Shown: positions 1 to 8,529 of the stretch, piece by piece | Layout of the letters: every line of letters begins with the position of its first letter | How positions within the stretch are numbered: position 1 is the stretch's first letter | From: Aerococcus loyolae | Lineage (GTDB): Bacteria; Bacillota; Bacilli; Lactobacillales; Aerococcaceae | Assembly (NCBI RefSeq): GCF_002871915.2 | Contig: NZ_CP126958.1 | Coordinates: forward strand, 1,302,001-1,366,000 | Length of the DNA stretch: 64,000 nucleotides | Direction: 5' to 3' | Made by a program: the position numbers and the translations under genes | The notes under the pieces: generated by a model | Told to the model about the DNA's origin: nothing | The model's input: only the letters and a program-made list of their open reading frames with translations | The model's database searches: none

Positions 1-68
1 CTTACTAGTGTCCCCTTTCAATTATCTTCCTTTAATCCATTAATTAAATCACTTAAAGGGGAGATTTT

Positions 69-1427
69 ATGAAGAAATCCATACTGGGATATCCTGGCTG
101 CCTAGGAATAATACTTTCCATCTTATTCATAGGCTTTATTTTTATGCTTTTTGCTTATCTGGCACCATTTATACTTGCCCTATCGCTCTTTTTTATCTTC
201 TATTTTACCAAGAGAAAAGTCAATCAGAGAAATAGAAATATTGCCATACTTTGTGCAGTAGTCGGCCTTTTGGGAACATTATTTGTAACCCCCACCCTAT
301 TTAATCACAAAGAAAACACTTCTAACCAGGCTGCTGTCAGTCAAAGTGCTTCAAAGACTTCAGAATCCAAAAAAGAAAAAGCTAAGAGCGAGTCGGAAAG
401 TAAAAAGTCGCAATCCGATGCTGAAAAGGAATTATCCAAAACCAGAGAGGTCCCTCAGGATAAGGCCTATGTTGAGGTCAATGGTAATAAACCCTTCTTT
501 ACTGATGACGATTTAAAGAGCACTGAAGCTTATGAAAAATACGGTGATCTAGATAAACTCGGCCGGGTTACCGCAGCCAATGCCGTATTAGGAACAGAAT
601 TAATGCCTGATAAGGTCAGAGAAAGTATCTCTGAAGTTAAACCTAGTGGCTGGAAGCAAGCCCGCTATGTGAATATTCCTGGCGGTTGGCTATATAATCG
701 TTGCCACCTGATTGGCTATCAATTAACTGGCGAGAACGCCAATGCCAAAAATTTAATGACCGGTACCCATTGGTTTAATAATGAGGGCATGCTCCCTTTT
801 GAAAACTTTGTTGCTCATTACATAGAAAAGACCAACAACCATGTGAGATATCGGGTGACTCCAGTTTTTGAAGGAAAGAATTTGTTAGCTAGCGGTATTT
901 ATATGGAAGGCTATTCCCTCGAAGATGAAGGAAAGGGACTTTGTTTTAATATTTACATTCCTAACCGGCAAAAAGATGTTGAAATTAACTATGCCGATGG
1001 AAGTAGTAAAGGCCCAGCTGGCCCACAAGAATATTCTAAGGATACCCAATTAGAAAAACTGCCTCAGTCAGAAAACAAGGCTAAAACTGAAAACAAGGCT
1101 GAGTCTAAAGAGCCGACTCCTGCTGCTGAAGATACCGGTAAACCAGAAGCAGAAAGCAAGCCCGCTGATCAAGCATCTGCTCAAGAGTCAGCGCCTAATC
1201 CAGCTCCGGCCCCAGAACCAGTACAACCGCCCGCTCCTGCACCTGCTCCAGCACCCGTACAAGCCCAAGCTCCACAAAACTCCCTAGCCGGTATCGATAC
1301 GGATGGCAATGGTATTGTCACCATCAAAGAAGCTAGAGCTGCTGGATTTTCCATGCCTATTCGAAGCGATCACTGGTTATACCCTTACATGATCGATCGC
1401 GATGGTGATGGTATGGTGGGAGAATAA
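69..1427 (+). CDS. Membrane-attached DNA/RNA non-specific endonuclease
   Basis: A 452-residue protein. Residues about 10-50 and 58-78 form two or three hydrophobic membrane segments, followed by a charged Ser/Lys/Glu linker. Residues about 135-310 resemble the streptococcal-type DNA/RNA non-specific endonuclease domain, including GGWLYNRCHLIGYQL, where the RCHLIG segment corresponds to the family's DRGH-like catalytic His region, and the NLMTGTHWFN segment. A Pro/Ala/Glu-rich linker (about 330-410) leads to a tail with two DxDGDG-like loops (DTDGNGIV and DRDGDGMVGE) that resembles an Excalibur calcium-binding domain without its two cysteines. It probably degrades nucleic acid at the outer face of the membrane for nutrients, DNA uptake or escape from DNA traps. 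AAGGGGAG precedes the ATG. The nuclease fold is fairly sure; the role is inference. Confidence 0.85.
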   Translation: MKKSILGYPGCLGIILSILFIGFIFMLFAYLAPFILALSLFFIFYFTKRKVNQRNRNIAILCAVVGLLGTLFVTPTLFNHKENTSNQAAVSQSASKTSESKKEKAKSESESKKSQSDAEKELSKTREVPQDKAYVEVNGNKPFFTDDDLKSTEAYEKYGDLDKLGRVTAANAVLGTELMPDKVRESISEVKPSGWKQARYVNIPGGWLYNRCHLIGYQLTGENANAKNLMTGTHWFNNEGMLPFENFVAHYIEKTNNHVRYRVTPVFEGKNLLASGIYMEGYSLEDEGKGLCFNIYIPNRQKDVEINYADGSSKGPAGPQEYSKDTQLEKLPQSENKAKTENKAESKEPTPAAEDTGKPEAESKPADQASAQESAPNPAPAPEPVQPPAPAPAPAPVQAQAPQNSLAGIDTDGNGIVTIKEARAAGFSMPIRSDHWLYPYMIDRDGDGMVGE

Positions 1428-1469
1428 AAAAATTGTCATCAGTAAAAATTAATTACAGAGGTAAAGCAA

Positions 1470-1685
1470 ATGAAGATTCCTAAATACGTTGTTTTACAGG
1501 TTTCCTTAAAAGAAAAGCTTATCGGTACAGGTTCAAAAAATCTAGATAAATTAGAAGCTGTGATCAACCAGCAAGCCAAAAAAGGTTATCGTTTGCACAC
1601 TATCGCCACCAGTAGTGCCAATAGTACTGGATTACTTGGTGGAGATCGTATCCAAGCTACTTTGGTTTTTGAAGAGATAATTTAA
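1470..1685 (+). CDS. DUF4177 domain small protein
   Basis: A 71-residue cytoplasmic protein with the DUF4177 pattern: a short beta strand (KYVVLQVSL), a helix (LDKLEAVINQQAKKGYRL) with the typical ...GYRLH turn, and a final strand (IQATLVFEE). Family members are small proteins of unknown function. AGAGG lies 10 bases before the ATG. It begins 42 bases after the nuclease stop with no terminator visible between them, so the two may be co-transcribed. The gene is convincing; no function can be given. Confidence 0.75.
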   Translation: MKIPKYVVLQVSLKEKLIGTGSKNLDKLEAVINQQAKKGYRLHTIATSSANSTGLLGGDRIQATLVFEEII

Positions 1686-1764
1686 GAAGAAATCTATTCC
1701 TATAATACTTAATCAAATAGATTTTACTTTAATATTCCTTTGAATCTGATACCATATAGATAGA

Positions 1765-1826
1765 GAAAGCGCTGGTATCCAGTACGACTAGCACCTCTGT
1801 TCATATTGAATGGAGGTGCTTTTTAT
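1765..1826 (+). ncRNA. Candidate abiF-type structured RNA ending in a terminator-like hairpin
   Basis: The sequence has a conserved-looking core (GGTATCCAGTACGA) followed by an 8-bp hairpin, AGCACCTC at 1790-1797 pairing with GAGGTGCT at 1813-1820, and then TTTTATT. It lies immediately upstream of a fragment that looks like the start of an Abi_2 (AbiD/AbiF) protein. This layout matches the abiF RNA motif known from comparative genomics, a small RNA placed just before abiF-type abortive infection genes. The hairpin is seen directly; assignment to the motif is from memory and needs a covariance-model search. Confidence 0.5.
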
Positions 1827-1902
1827 TAATAAAGAATTTAAAACACTAGAACAGCAATTAAATATACTAAAATATAGAGAATTAACTACTGAAAATTTCT
1901 AA
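1810..1902 (+). pseudogene. Truncated N-terminus of an Abi_2 (AbiD/AbiF-like) abortive infection protein
   Basis: A 30-codon frame reads MEVLFINKEFKTLEQQLNIL followed by KYRELTTENF and a stop. The KEFKTLEQQLNILKYREL part resembles the opening of Abi_2 family proteins, which start with a phrase of the type FKTxxEQxxLLKxRGL; a normal member runs to about 300 residues. Nothing that resembles the rest of the family follows: the next 130 bases to guaA are AT-rich and end in a hairpin. The frame's ATG lies inside the hairpin loop, so a real gene may have started slightly downstream. Probably the remnant of a deleted phage-defence gene. Confidence 0.45.
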
Positions 1903-1985
1903 TAAGCCCAATTTAAGCCCAAAATTTCTATTTCTAATTTTAGATTCATAAACACTACTTTTAAAAACCGCTATATACCAACAAA

Positions 1986-2017
1986 GCCGCTACTAGAAAT
2001 GCTAGTAGCGGCTTTTT
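1986..2017. terminator. Rho-independent terminator, probably of guaA and/or bidirectional
   Basis: A perfect 11-bp stem, GCCGCTACTAG / CTAGTAGCGGC, with a 5-base loop. It is followed by five T on the plus strand and by a shorter U-run (TTTG) on the minus strand. It lies 16 bases beyond the guaA stop codon, so it most likely ends the minus-strand guaA transcript and also stops any plus-strand transcription from the left. Confidence 0.75.
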
Positions 2018-2032
2018 ATCTTGATTTTAGTA

Positions 2033-3583
2033 TTATTCCCATTCCACGGTGGCTGGCGGCTTAGAGGTAACATCTAAGACCACGCGGTTAATGCCATCCA
2101 CTTCATTAACAATGCGACGGCTGATGTGGTCAAGGACATCATAAGGAATCCGCGCCCAATCCGCAGTCATCCCATCCACTGAGGTAATGGCACGGATAGC
2201 AATGGTGTATTCATAGGTCCGTTTGTCGCCCATAACCCCAACTGACTTGAAGCCAGGGAGAACGGTGAAGTATTGCCAAATGTCGCGGTCTAGGCCTGCA
2301 TTGGCGATTTCTTCACGGAGAATGGCGTCTGATTCACGGACAATATGAAGTTTTTCCTTGGTGACTTCACCAATCACACGAATGGCTAAACCAGGACCTG
2401 GGAAAGGTTGGCGCCAAACAATGTTATCTGGCATGCCTAATTCCGTCCCTACGGCGCGTACTTCATCCTTAAATAAGGTGTTAAGGGGCTCGATGAGTTC
2501 GAATTGCATGTCTTCAGGCAGTCCCCCAACATTGTGGTGAGACTTGATGGTTTCTGCGGTTTCGGTTCCTGATTCAATCACGTCTGTATATAAGGTTCCT
2601 TGGGCTAAGAAATCCATCCCATCTAACTTGGTGGCTTCGTCATCGAAAACAGCCACAAATTCATGGCCAATAATCTTCCGTTTGGTTTCAGGATCAGATA
2701 CGCCAGCTAATTTACCTAAGAAACGTTCTTGGGCATCGGCTTTAATAATGTTTAAACCAAACTTGCCACCTAGAGTTTCCATGACTTGGTCAGCTTCGCC
2801 TTTACGGAGTAAACCATGATCAACAAAGATACAGGTCAATTGGTCACCGATAGCTTTTTGTAAGAGGACACCAACCACGGAAGAGTCTACCCCACCGGAA
2901 AGGCCGAGTAGAACTTTCTTATCGCCAACGCGGTCACGAATGCTCTTAATTTGCATGTCAATGAAGTCAGCCATGGTCCAGTCTCCCTGGCAACCACAAA
3001 TTTCATAGACAAAGTTTTTCAACATTTGTTGGCCATTGATGGATGAGCGTACTTCAGGATGGTATTGGAAACCATAAACTTGGGCGTCTTCGTTTTCAAA
3101 AGCAGCAGCTGGGCTGTGAGGAGCCACACCTGTGATTTCAAAACCTTCAGGAATTTCAGCAATACGGTCACCGTGACTCATTAAGACAGTTTCTTTTTCA
3201 GCTAAATCTTTAAAGATTTTAGAATCGGTCTTTTGAATGGTCATTTCTTGTTGACCATATTCACGTTTGTCAGAGGCTTCAACCACACCACCAAATTTCT
3301 TAGTGATTAATTGCATCCCATAACAAATTCCTAAAACTGGTATCCCTAAATTAAAAATTTCCTCGTCAATATCGAAGGAGCCTTCTTCATAGACTGAGTT
3401 AGGTCCTCCCGAAAGAATGATTCCCTTCACCTGCCCCTGATCTTTAATTTCTTGAGCAGTTTGCCGGTGAGATTGTAATTCAGAATAGACCCCCAGTTCA
3501 CGAATACGGCGGGTAATCAGTTGGTTGTACTGGCTGCCGTAGTCAAGAACGATGATCTTTTCTAGGTCCTTTAAGGCTTTCAT
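2033..3583 (-). CDS. guaA: GMP synthase (glutamine-hydrolysing)
   Basis: A full-length 516-residue GuaA, which converts XMP, ATP and glutamine to GMP in the last step of guanine nucleotide synthesis. The N-terminal class I glutamine amidotransferase (about 1-195) contains the nucleophile motif GICYGMQ and the His/Glu motif GFQYHPEV. The ATP pyrophosphatase domain (about 200-390) has the P-loop LSGGVDSSV. The C-terminal dimerisation domain ends [13 protein letters not shown], the usual family ending. It stands alone on the minus strand, with a hairpin terminator just downstream and the divergent mevalonate operon upstream. No purine riboswitch or PurBox could be recognised in its leader. Confidence 0.97.
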   Translation of the reverse strand: MKALKDLEKIIVLDYGSQYNQLITRRIRELGVYSELQSHRQTAQEIKDQGQVKGIILSGGPNSVYEEGSFDIDEEIFNLGIPVLGICYGMQLITKKFGGVVEASDKREYGQQEMTIQKTDSKIFKDLAEKETVLMSHGDRIAEIPEGFEITGVAPHSPAAAFENEDAQVYGFQYHPEVRSSINGQQMLKNFVYEICGCQGDWTMADFIDMQIKSIRDRVGDKKVLLGLSGGVDSSVVGVLLQKAIGDQLTCIFVDHGLLRKGEADQVMETLGGKFGLNIIKADAQERFLGKLAGVSDPETKRKIIGHEFVAVFDDEATKLDGMDFLAQGTLYTDVIESGTETAETIKSHHNVGGLPEDMQFELIEPLNTLFKDEVRAVGTELGMPDNIVWRQPFPGPGLAIRVIGEVTKEKLHIVRESDAILREEIANAGLDRDIWQYFTVLPGFKSVGVMGDKRTYEYTIAIRAITSVDGMTADWARIPYDVLDHISRRIVNEVDGINRVVLDVTSKPPATVEWE

Positions 3584-3778
3584 CCTAAGTTATCACTCAC
3601 TTCCCTTATAATTTCTTTCTCATTTTATCAAAAACGCGCACATAATTCTAGTATTCCTTTCCTTTAATTCGGATTTATTCCTATTTCTATCGATTTAACC
3701 GATGCAAAAAGGAGACCTTTAATGAGTTTGTCTTTTTATAAAGGATTTATTAAAACACTGTGGGAGATAATTCAAAGT

Positions 3779-3787
3779 TGTTATAAT
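3779..3787 (+). promoter_or_regulatory. Extended -10 promoter of the mevalonate operon
   Basis: TGTTATAAT is a perfect extended -10 element (TGn plus TATAAT at 3782-3787), 56 bases upstream of the mvk ATG. No good -35 hexamer is present at 17 bp spacing (3759-3764 is poor), which is common for extended -10 promoters. Confidence 0.5.
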
Positions 3788-3842
3788 TAGGGCTTTTATT
3801 GTATGATAAAGCTATTAGAAATGGCGGAAAAGAGGGAAAATC

Positions 3843-4817
3843 ATGCGCGAAATTTGCGGCAAATCACATGGAAAATTAATTTTAATGGGGGAGCACAGTG
3901 TGGTCTATGGACAGCCATCGATTGCCCTGCCCTTTCGAGCAGTAACCATTCAAGTCAATCTGGAACCGGCTGGCAATTATTCCTACTTATTCAGTGATAT
4001 CTATGAGGGCCCCGTTGAAGAAGCCCCCAAGAAACTTGACGCCTTGGTGGGTCTCTTTAACCGTCTCCGCCATGATTTCTTAAGCAGTCATGACCATTTC
4101 CTGATTAAGGTGAATAGTAATATTCCGGTTGAACGTGGCTTAGGGAGCTCAGCGGCCTTATCAGTAGCCTTTATCCGTGCCTTTTTTAATTACTTAGGTA
4201 AAGATTTACCCAATGAAGTCTTACTCGATTATGCTGACTTTGCCGAAACCATTAGTCACGGGACCCCTAGTGGCCTTGATGCTCGGGTTACGGCCTATAA
4301 CCAACCCCTCTACTTCAAAAAGGGGGAAACAGCCCAACCCTTCCATTTCCATACCCCCTATTGGCTAGTGATTGCTGATACTGGGATTTCAGGAAATACT
4401 AAGCAAACCGTGAAAAATGTCCGTGATGCCTATGAAAGCCCCTTTGCTAGCCGGCAAATCGCTACTCAAAAAACCATTAAACACCTGGGAGTCTTAACCA
4501 CCGATCTGACCCAGGCCTTAAAAGCACCACAACCTTCCTTAGAGAAACTGGCTGCTTTAATTAATGCAGCCCAACATGACCTGGCTGCCCTCCAAGTCTC
4601 CAGCCCAGAATTGAGCTGGGGGATTGATTACATGCGCCAACACGGAGCCGTGGCAGCCAAATTGACCGGTGGCGGAGGCGGTGGCTGTTACTATGCTCTG
4701 GTCCCTGACCGTCAAACTGGTGAAAAACTCATTCAAGCCCTAGCGGATAGTCCTAGTGCCTGTCAAAGCTGGTTAATGCCTTTTTCAAGTGAATCAAATG
4801 CAAGTGAAAAGGAGTAA
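3843..4817 (+). CDS. mvk: Mevalonate kinase
   Basis: A 324-residue GHMP-family kinase, the first enzyme after HMG-CoA reductase in the mevalonate route to isoprenoids; it phosphorylates mevalonate at O5. Motifs seen are the N-terminal GKLILMGEHSVVYGQPS (GEHxVVYGxPA), the ATP-binding loop PVERGLGSSAALSVAF, the catalytic-Asp region HGTPSGLDARVT, and the C-terminal GGGGGGCYYAL. It is the first gene of mvk-mvaD-mvaK2-fni, all on the plus strand with 0-64 bp spacing. The start is preceded by GAGGGAAA. The length fits the family, and no catalytic residue appears to be missing. Confidence 0.95.
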   Translation: MREICGKSHGKLILMGEHSVVYGQPSIALPFRAVTIQVNLEPAGNYSYLFSDIYEGPVEEAPKKLDALVGLFNRLRHDFLSSHDHFLIKVNSNIPVERGLGSSAALSVAFIRAFFNYLGKDLPNEVLLDYADFAETISHGTPSGLDARVTAYNQPLYFKKGETAQPFHFHTPYWLVIADTGISGNTKQTVKNVRDAYESPFASRQIATQKTIKHLGVLTTDLTQALKAPQPSLEKLAALINAAQHDLAALQVSSPELSWGIDYMRQHGAVAAKLTGGGGGGCYYALVPDRQTGEKLIQALADSPSACQSWLMPFSSESNASEKE

Positions 4818-4820
4818 ACT

Positions 4821-6065
4821 ATGGAAAAATATCGTGGTATTTGTCGAGCCCATACCAATATCGCCCTAATTAAATATTGGGGAAAACGTGATGATGAACT
4901 CATCCTACCCATGAATAGTAATCTTTCTTTAACCTTGGACCGTTTTTATTCAGAAACCCAAATCCGCTTCTCTAAGGATATCGTGGAAGACTGCTTCCAA
5001 CTTGATGGGGAGTGGCAAGACAATAGTGAAGTAGAGAAGATTAGCCGTTTTGTTGACCTCTTCCGTCAATTGGCCCAGGTAGACTTGGCTTGTGAAGTCA
5101 TTTCCTACAACCATGTGCCCACTGCGGCAGGCTTGGCCTCATCAGCTTCTGCCTTTGCGGCCTTAGCCGGTGCTTGCAATCAAGCCCTCCGCTTAGACCT
5201 GGACCCTCTTGCCCTGTCCCGCTTAGCCCGACGCGGATCAGGCTCAGCCACTCGGAGCATTTTCGGTGGCTTTGTCGAATGGCAAAAGGGAAGTGGCGAC
5301 CATGATTCCCAAGCTGTCCCCTTCGATGATGCCAATTGGGATGTGGGCATGGTTGTCCTGGCCTTAAATACCAAAAAGAAGGCCATCAGTTCCCGACGAG
5401 GAATGAAGCACACGGTTGCAACCTCCCCCTTCTATCAATTATGGCCCCAGGTTAGCGAGAAAAAACTCCTAGAAATGAAAGCCGCTATTAAGGCTCGAGA
5501 CCTGGATTGGATGGGAGAAACTGCTGAAAGCCACGCCATGTTAATGCACGCCACTACCCTATCGGCCGACCCCGCCTTTACCTATTTAGAAGCAGAATCA
5601 CTCAAGGCTATTGAAGCGGTCAAAGGTCTCCGCCAACAAGGCTATAAGGCCTACTTCACCATGGATGCCGGTCCTAACGTGAAGATTCTCTGTCCTTATT
5701 CCCAGTCCCAAGCTATTATCGATGCCTTGGCGCCTGAATTTGGTGCTGACCGGCTAATTGCCAGCCGCCCGGGACCAGGTATTCAATATTTAGAAGCTTT
5801 TTCTGAACAGAAAACTAGCAACAAAACTTCACAAAGCTTGAACCAAGAGGAAAGCACTGAAGACGACAAGCTAGAGCTGCTCAATGAAGAGTTGGGTGAA
5901 GACGGCTTAGACAGCCAAGAAGAATTTATGAAACGTTTAGCCAAGCAAAAGCTCACCCTGCAAGAAGAGTTAGAAGAAATTTTTAACCACTCGGCCCCTC
6001 ACAACTTTTTTAGACCATCGAATCCACTCCCCCATGATCCCAATGATTCACAGGAGGAATTGTAA
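4821..6065 (+). CDS. mvaD: Diphosphomevalonate decarboxylase with a C-terminal acidic extension
   Basis: Converts mevalonate 5-diphosphate to isopentenyl diphosphate with ATP. The core (about 1-330) is typical: AHTNIALIKYWGKRD near the N-terminus, the ATP loop TAAGLASSASAFAAL, GSGSATRSIFGGFVEW, and TMDAGPNVKIL with the catalytic Asp. The protein is 414 residues against about 330 for most bacterial MvaD. From about residue 328 it carries an added tail of some 85 residues rich in Glu, Gln, Asp and Ser, including DDKLELLNEELGEDGLDSQE, a predicted charged helix, and a His/Pro/Asn end. The tail is in frame with no sign of a sequencing shift and runs to the base before mvaK2. The gene starts 3 bp after mvk stops. 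Confidence 0.94.
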   Translation: MEKYRGICRAHTNIALIKYWGKRDDELILPMNSNLSLTLDRFYSETQIRFSKDIVEDCFQLDGEWQDNSEVEKISRFVDLFRQLAQVDLACEVISYNHVPTAAGLASSASAFAALAGACNQALRLDLDPLALSRLARRGSGSATRSIFGGFVEWQKGSGDHDSQAVPFDDANWDVGMVVLALNTKKKAISSRRGMKHTVATSPFYQLWPQVSEKKLLEMKAAIKARDLDWMGETAESHAMLMHATTLSADPAFTYLEAESLKAIEAVKGLRQQGYKAYFTMDAGPNVKILCPYSQSQAIIDALAPEFGADRLIASRPGPGIQYLEAFSEQKTSNKTSQSLNQEESTEDDKLELLNEELGEDGLDSQEEFMKRLAKQKLTLQEELEEIFNHSAPHNFFRPSNPLPHDPNDSQEEL

Positions 6066-7187
6066 ATGGAAACCATTATTAGTAAACGCCCAGGAAAGTT
6101 ATATCTGGCTGGTGAATACGCCATTGTCCATTCCTTTCAAGGGGCTTTATTAGTAGCGGTTGACGCCTATGTCACCGTCGAATTGCGCCCCCTTGATCAA
6201 ACTCAGTCGCGCTTATCGACTAACCAGGCCCAAGAAACTTTTTTCTGGACGGTTAGTGATGACGGTGAGATCAGTGGGATCCCTAAGCAATTCTTATTAG
6301 TCAAGACCTTGATCCAAACAGCCTACCAATATTTAAAGGAAAACGGTCGCGTGGAGGATCCCTTTAAGAGTATTGACCTAAAAATCTCCAGTGACCTGGA
6401 TAGTCCTGACGGGAAGAAATATGGCCTAGGATCTAGTGCCGCAGTCAGCATAGCTATCCTGGAAGCGATTCTTAAATTCTACCAGGTTGACCAAGACCAC
6501 TCCAAGAAGTCCTTTGCCTATCTTCTCTACCAACTAGGGGCTATCGCCCAAATCAAAATCGACCTTAAAGGCTCCTTTGGCGACTTGGCTGCTTCAGCTT
6601 TTGGAGGCTGCATCTACTATCAAAATTTTGACCATACTTGGTTGAAGGAAAGAGTCAAGCATGAAGCAATGAAAGTCCTAGACCTCATCCAGATGCACTG
6701 GGATGGTCTCATGATCGAACCGCTGACTCTATCTCCCGATTGGAAACTCCATGTGGCTTGGACTGAAAAGCCGAGTTCTACCGAAGCCATGCTAGTGGGA
6801 AAGTCAACAAGAAAAACAGACAAGCATGAGTTTTCACTTAGCGAACGCCATTTCCGCTACGCCAGTCAACAATGCGTGATTCTAATCCGCCAAGCCATTA
6901 TCGACCAAGATTACTTTGTTTTTACTAAAGCCTTAACTTATAACAGTCATTTATTGTATAACTATACCAAACACCGGCAAAAACCTTACTTAACCACCGA
7001 TTTAAGGGCAGCTATTGATTTGGCCCGAGCTGCCGGAGGAACAAGTAAGGTTTCCGGAGCAGGTGGCGGGGACTGTGCCATTGCCTTTAGCGATGAAACA
7101 GCTATTGGAGAACAGATTGATCAAGCTTGGCATGAAGCCGGTATCCACTCACTCGACTTGGGACTGTGCCCTAGTTTCATCCAATAA
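6066..7187 (+). CDS. mvaK2: Phosphomevalonate kinase
   Basis: A 373-residue GHMP kinase that phosphorylates 5-phosphomevalonate. Motifs are the N-terminal RPGKLYLAGEYAIVH, the ATP loop KKYGLGSSAAVSIAI, KGSFGDLAASAFGGC and the C-terminal KVSGAGGGDCAIAF. These match the Gram-positive PMK family (about 335-370 residues) rather than the mevalonate kinase next door. Its ATG follows the mvaD stop directly, and the ribosome binding site CAGGAGGAA lies inside the end of mvaD, pointing to translational coupling. Confidence 0.94.
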   Translation: METIISKRPGKLYLAGEYAIVHSFQGALLVAVDAYVTVELRPLDQTQSRLSTNQAQETFFWTVSDDGEISGIPKQFLLVKTLIQTAYQYLKENGRVEDPFKSIDLKISSDLDSPDGKKYGLGSSAAVSIAILEAILKFYQVDQDHSKKSFAYLLYQLGAIAQIKIDLKGSFGDLAASAFGGCIYYQNFDHTWLKERVKHEAMKVLDLIQMHWDGLMIEPLTLSPDWKLHVAWTEKPSSTEAMLVGKSTRKTDKHEFSLSERHFRYASQQCVILIRQAIIDQDYFVFTKALTYNSHLLYNYTKHRQKPYLTTDLRAAIDLARAAGGTSKVSGAGGGDCAIAFSDETAIGEQIDQAWHEAGIHSLDLGLCPSFIQ

Positions 7188-7251
7188 TTCAACCACTTCT
7201 CACAAACAGGTGCCATTGCCCCATTTAATCTTAAGTTAAAAGGAGAATTCC

Positions 7252-8301
7252 ATGAAGAATCGTAAAGATGACCACATTAAGCTTGCCGATTGGCAGTATG
7301 CTCAAAGCGCTACCGATTTCGATGCCATCCGCTTTGTCCACCATTCCCTGCCCCATATTGATGCTGACCAAGTCCAACTTAATACCCAGCTCTTCGGCCA
7401 AGAATTCCCTTTTCCTTTCTTTATTAACGCCATGACTGGGGGCAGTGAATGGACCAAGGCCATTAACGAAAAGTTCGCCACCGTGGCCCGTGAAACTGGC
7501 CTGATGATGGCAACGGGATCAGTCTCCCAAGCCATAAAAGACCCCGACACAGCCGACAGTTTCCAAATTGTCCGCCAAAGCAATCCCAAGGGCTTCATTA
7601 TCGCTAACATTGGCATGAATCACGGCCTAGCAGGAGCTAAACAGGCTCTAGAAATTACGGAGGCTAACGCCCTCGCTATTCATTTAAATACACCTCAAGA
7701 GCTGGCCATGCCAGAAGGCGACCGTCATTTTAAAGCCGTTAAGGATAATATCCAAGCCATTGTTGAGGGGGTTGACCGCCCTGTCATGGTCAAGGAGGTT
7801 GGCTTTGGGATGAGTCGTGAAACCATTGAAGAACTCCTCTCAATTGGTGTCAAGACGGTGGACGTCAGTGGGCAAGGAGGAACCAACTTCATCGCTATCG
7901 AGAACGAGCGCCGCAGTCTTAAGGATATGGACTACCTGACCCAATGGGGGCAAAGTACTGCAATCTCCTTACTTGAAGCCCAAAGCCTAAAAGGACAAGT
8001 CGATGTCATCGCTTCTGGTGGCGTCAAAACGCCACTCCATGTGGTCCTGTCCTTAGCCTTAAGGGCTAAGGCAGTGGGAATGAGTGGGCAATTCCTCCAC
8101 TTAGTTCTCAATCACGGCGTTCAAGAAACGATTGACTGGGTAGAAGAATTCAAAGACCAGGTTCGTATGCTCATGGTCCTAACTAATAGTCAAACCCTTA
8201 GTGACTTAGAAAAGACCGATTTGATTATTTCCGGATCAGTCAGAGATTGGTGCCTAGCCCGTCAGATCCCCTACCAAGACTTTAGCCACCGTTCACACTA
8301 G
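7252..8301 (+). CDS. fni: Type 2 isopentenyl-diphosphate delta-isomerase
   Basis: A 349-residue FMN- and NADPH-dependent TIM-barrel enzyme that interconverts isopentenyl and dimethylallyl diphosphate; it closes the mevalonate operon. Typical family segments are RKDDHIKLA at the N-terminus, the FINAMTGGS loop, MATGSVSQAI, HLNTPQELAMPEGDR, VKEVGFGMSRETIE, VDVSGQGGTNFIAIEN and the flavin-phosphate loop VIASGGVKTPLHVV. AAAGGAGAA lies just before the ATG. A terminator follows 22 bases after the stop. Confidence 0.95.
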   Translation: MKNRKDDHIKLADWQYAQSATDFDAIRFVHHSLPHIDADQVQLNTQLFGQEFPFPFFINAMTGGSEWTKAINEKFATVARETGLMMATGSVSQAIKDPDTADSFQIVRQSNPKGFIIANIGMNHGLAGAKQALEITEANALAIHLNTPQELAMPEGDRHFKAVKDNIQAIVEGVDRPVMVKEVGFGMSRETIEELLSIGVKTVDVSGQGGTNFIAIENERRSLKDMDYLTQWGQSTAISLLEAQSLKGQVDVIASGGVKTPLHVVLSLALRAKAVGMSGQFLHLVLNHGVQETIDWVEEFKDQVRMLMVLTNSQTLSDLEKTDLIISGSVRDWCLARQIPYQDFSHRSH

Positions 8302-8323
8302 TATTTTCATCAACTACTCGCTT

Positions 8324-8350
8324 CCCTAGCCAATGGTTAGGGCTTTTTTT
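8324..8350 (+). terminator. Terminator of the mevalonate operon
   Basis: CCCTAGCC / GGTTAGGG forms an 8-bp stem (one G-T pair) with an AAT loop, followed by CTTTTTTTATC. It ends the mvk-mvaD-mvaK2-fni transcript. Confidence 0.85.
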
Positions 8351-8427
8351 ATCTTATTTGCTTTCAATAGCCAGTCTAGCGATCAGTAATGATTGGTAAT
8401 TTATTTGAAGCTTTTGAAGGTGTTATC

Positions 8428-8456
8428 TTTGCAGAAGAGGCATTATGCGTTATAAT
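8428..8456 (+). promoter_or_regulatory. Probable promoter of cysK-cysE
   Basis: A TATAAT -10 at 8451-8456 has a TTTGCA -35 17 bp upstream (8428-8433). It lies 74 bases before the cysK ATG. No T-box, S-box or other known leader could be recognised between promoter and gene. Confidence 0.55.
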
Positions 8457-8529
8457 AGTATTAGCTACTTGCTAACAAAAAGTAAGTGACAATTAGCTTT
8501 CTATCCACAGCTTAAGGAGGAATTTTAAA

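Noticed and set aside
3722..3790. A 22-codon frame (MSLSFYKGFIKTLWEIIQSC...) with AGGAGA upstream, between guaA and mvk
   Set aside because: Good ribosome site, but no recognisable family, and the mevalonate promoter -10 overlaps its end. It cannot be told from chance.
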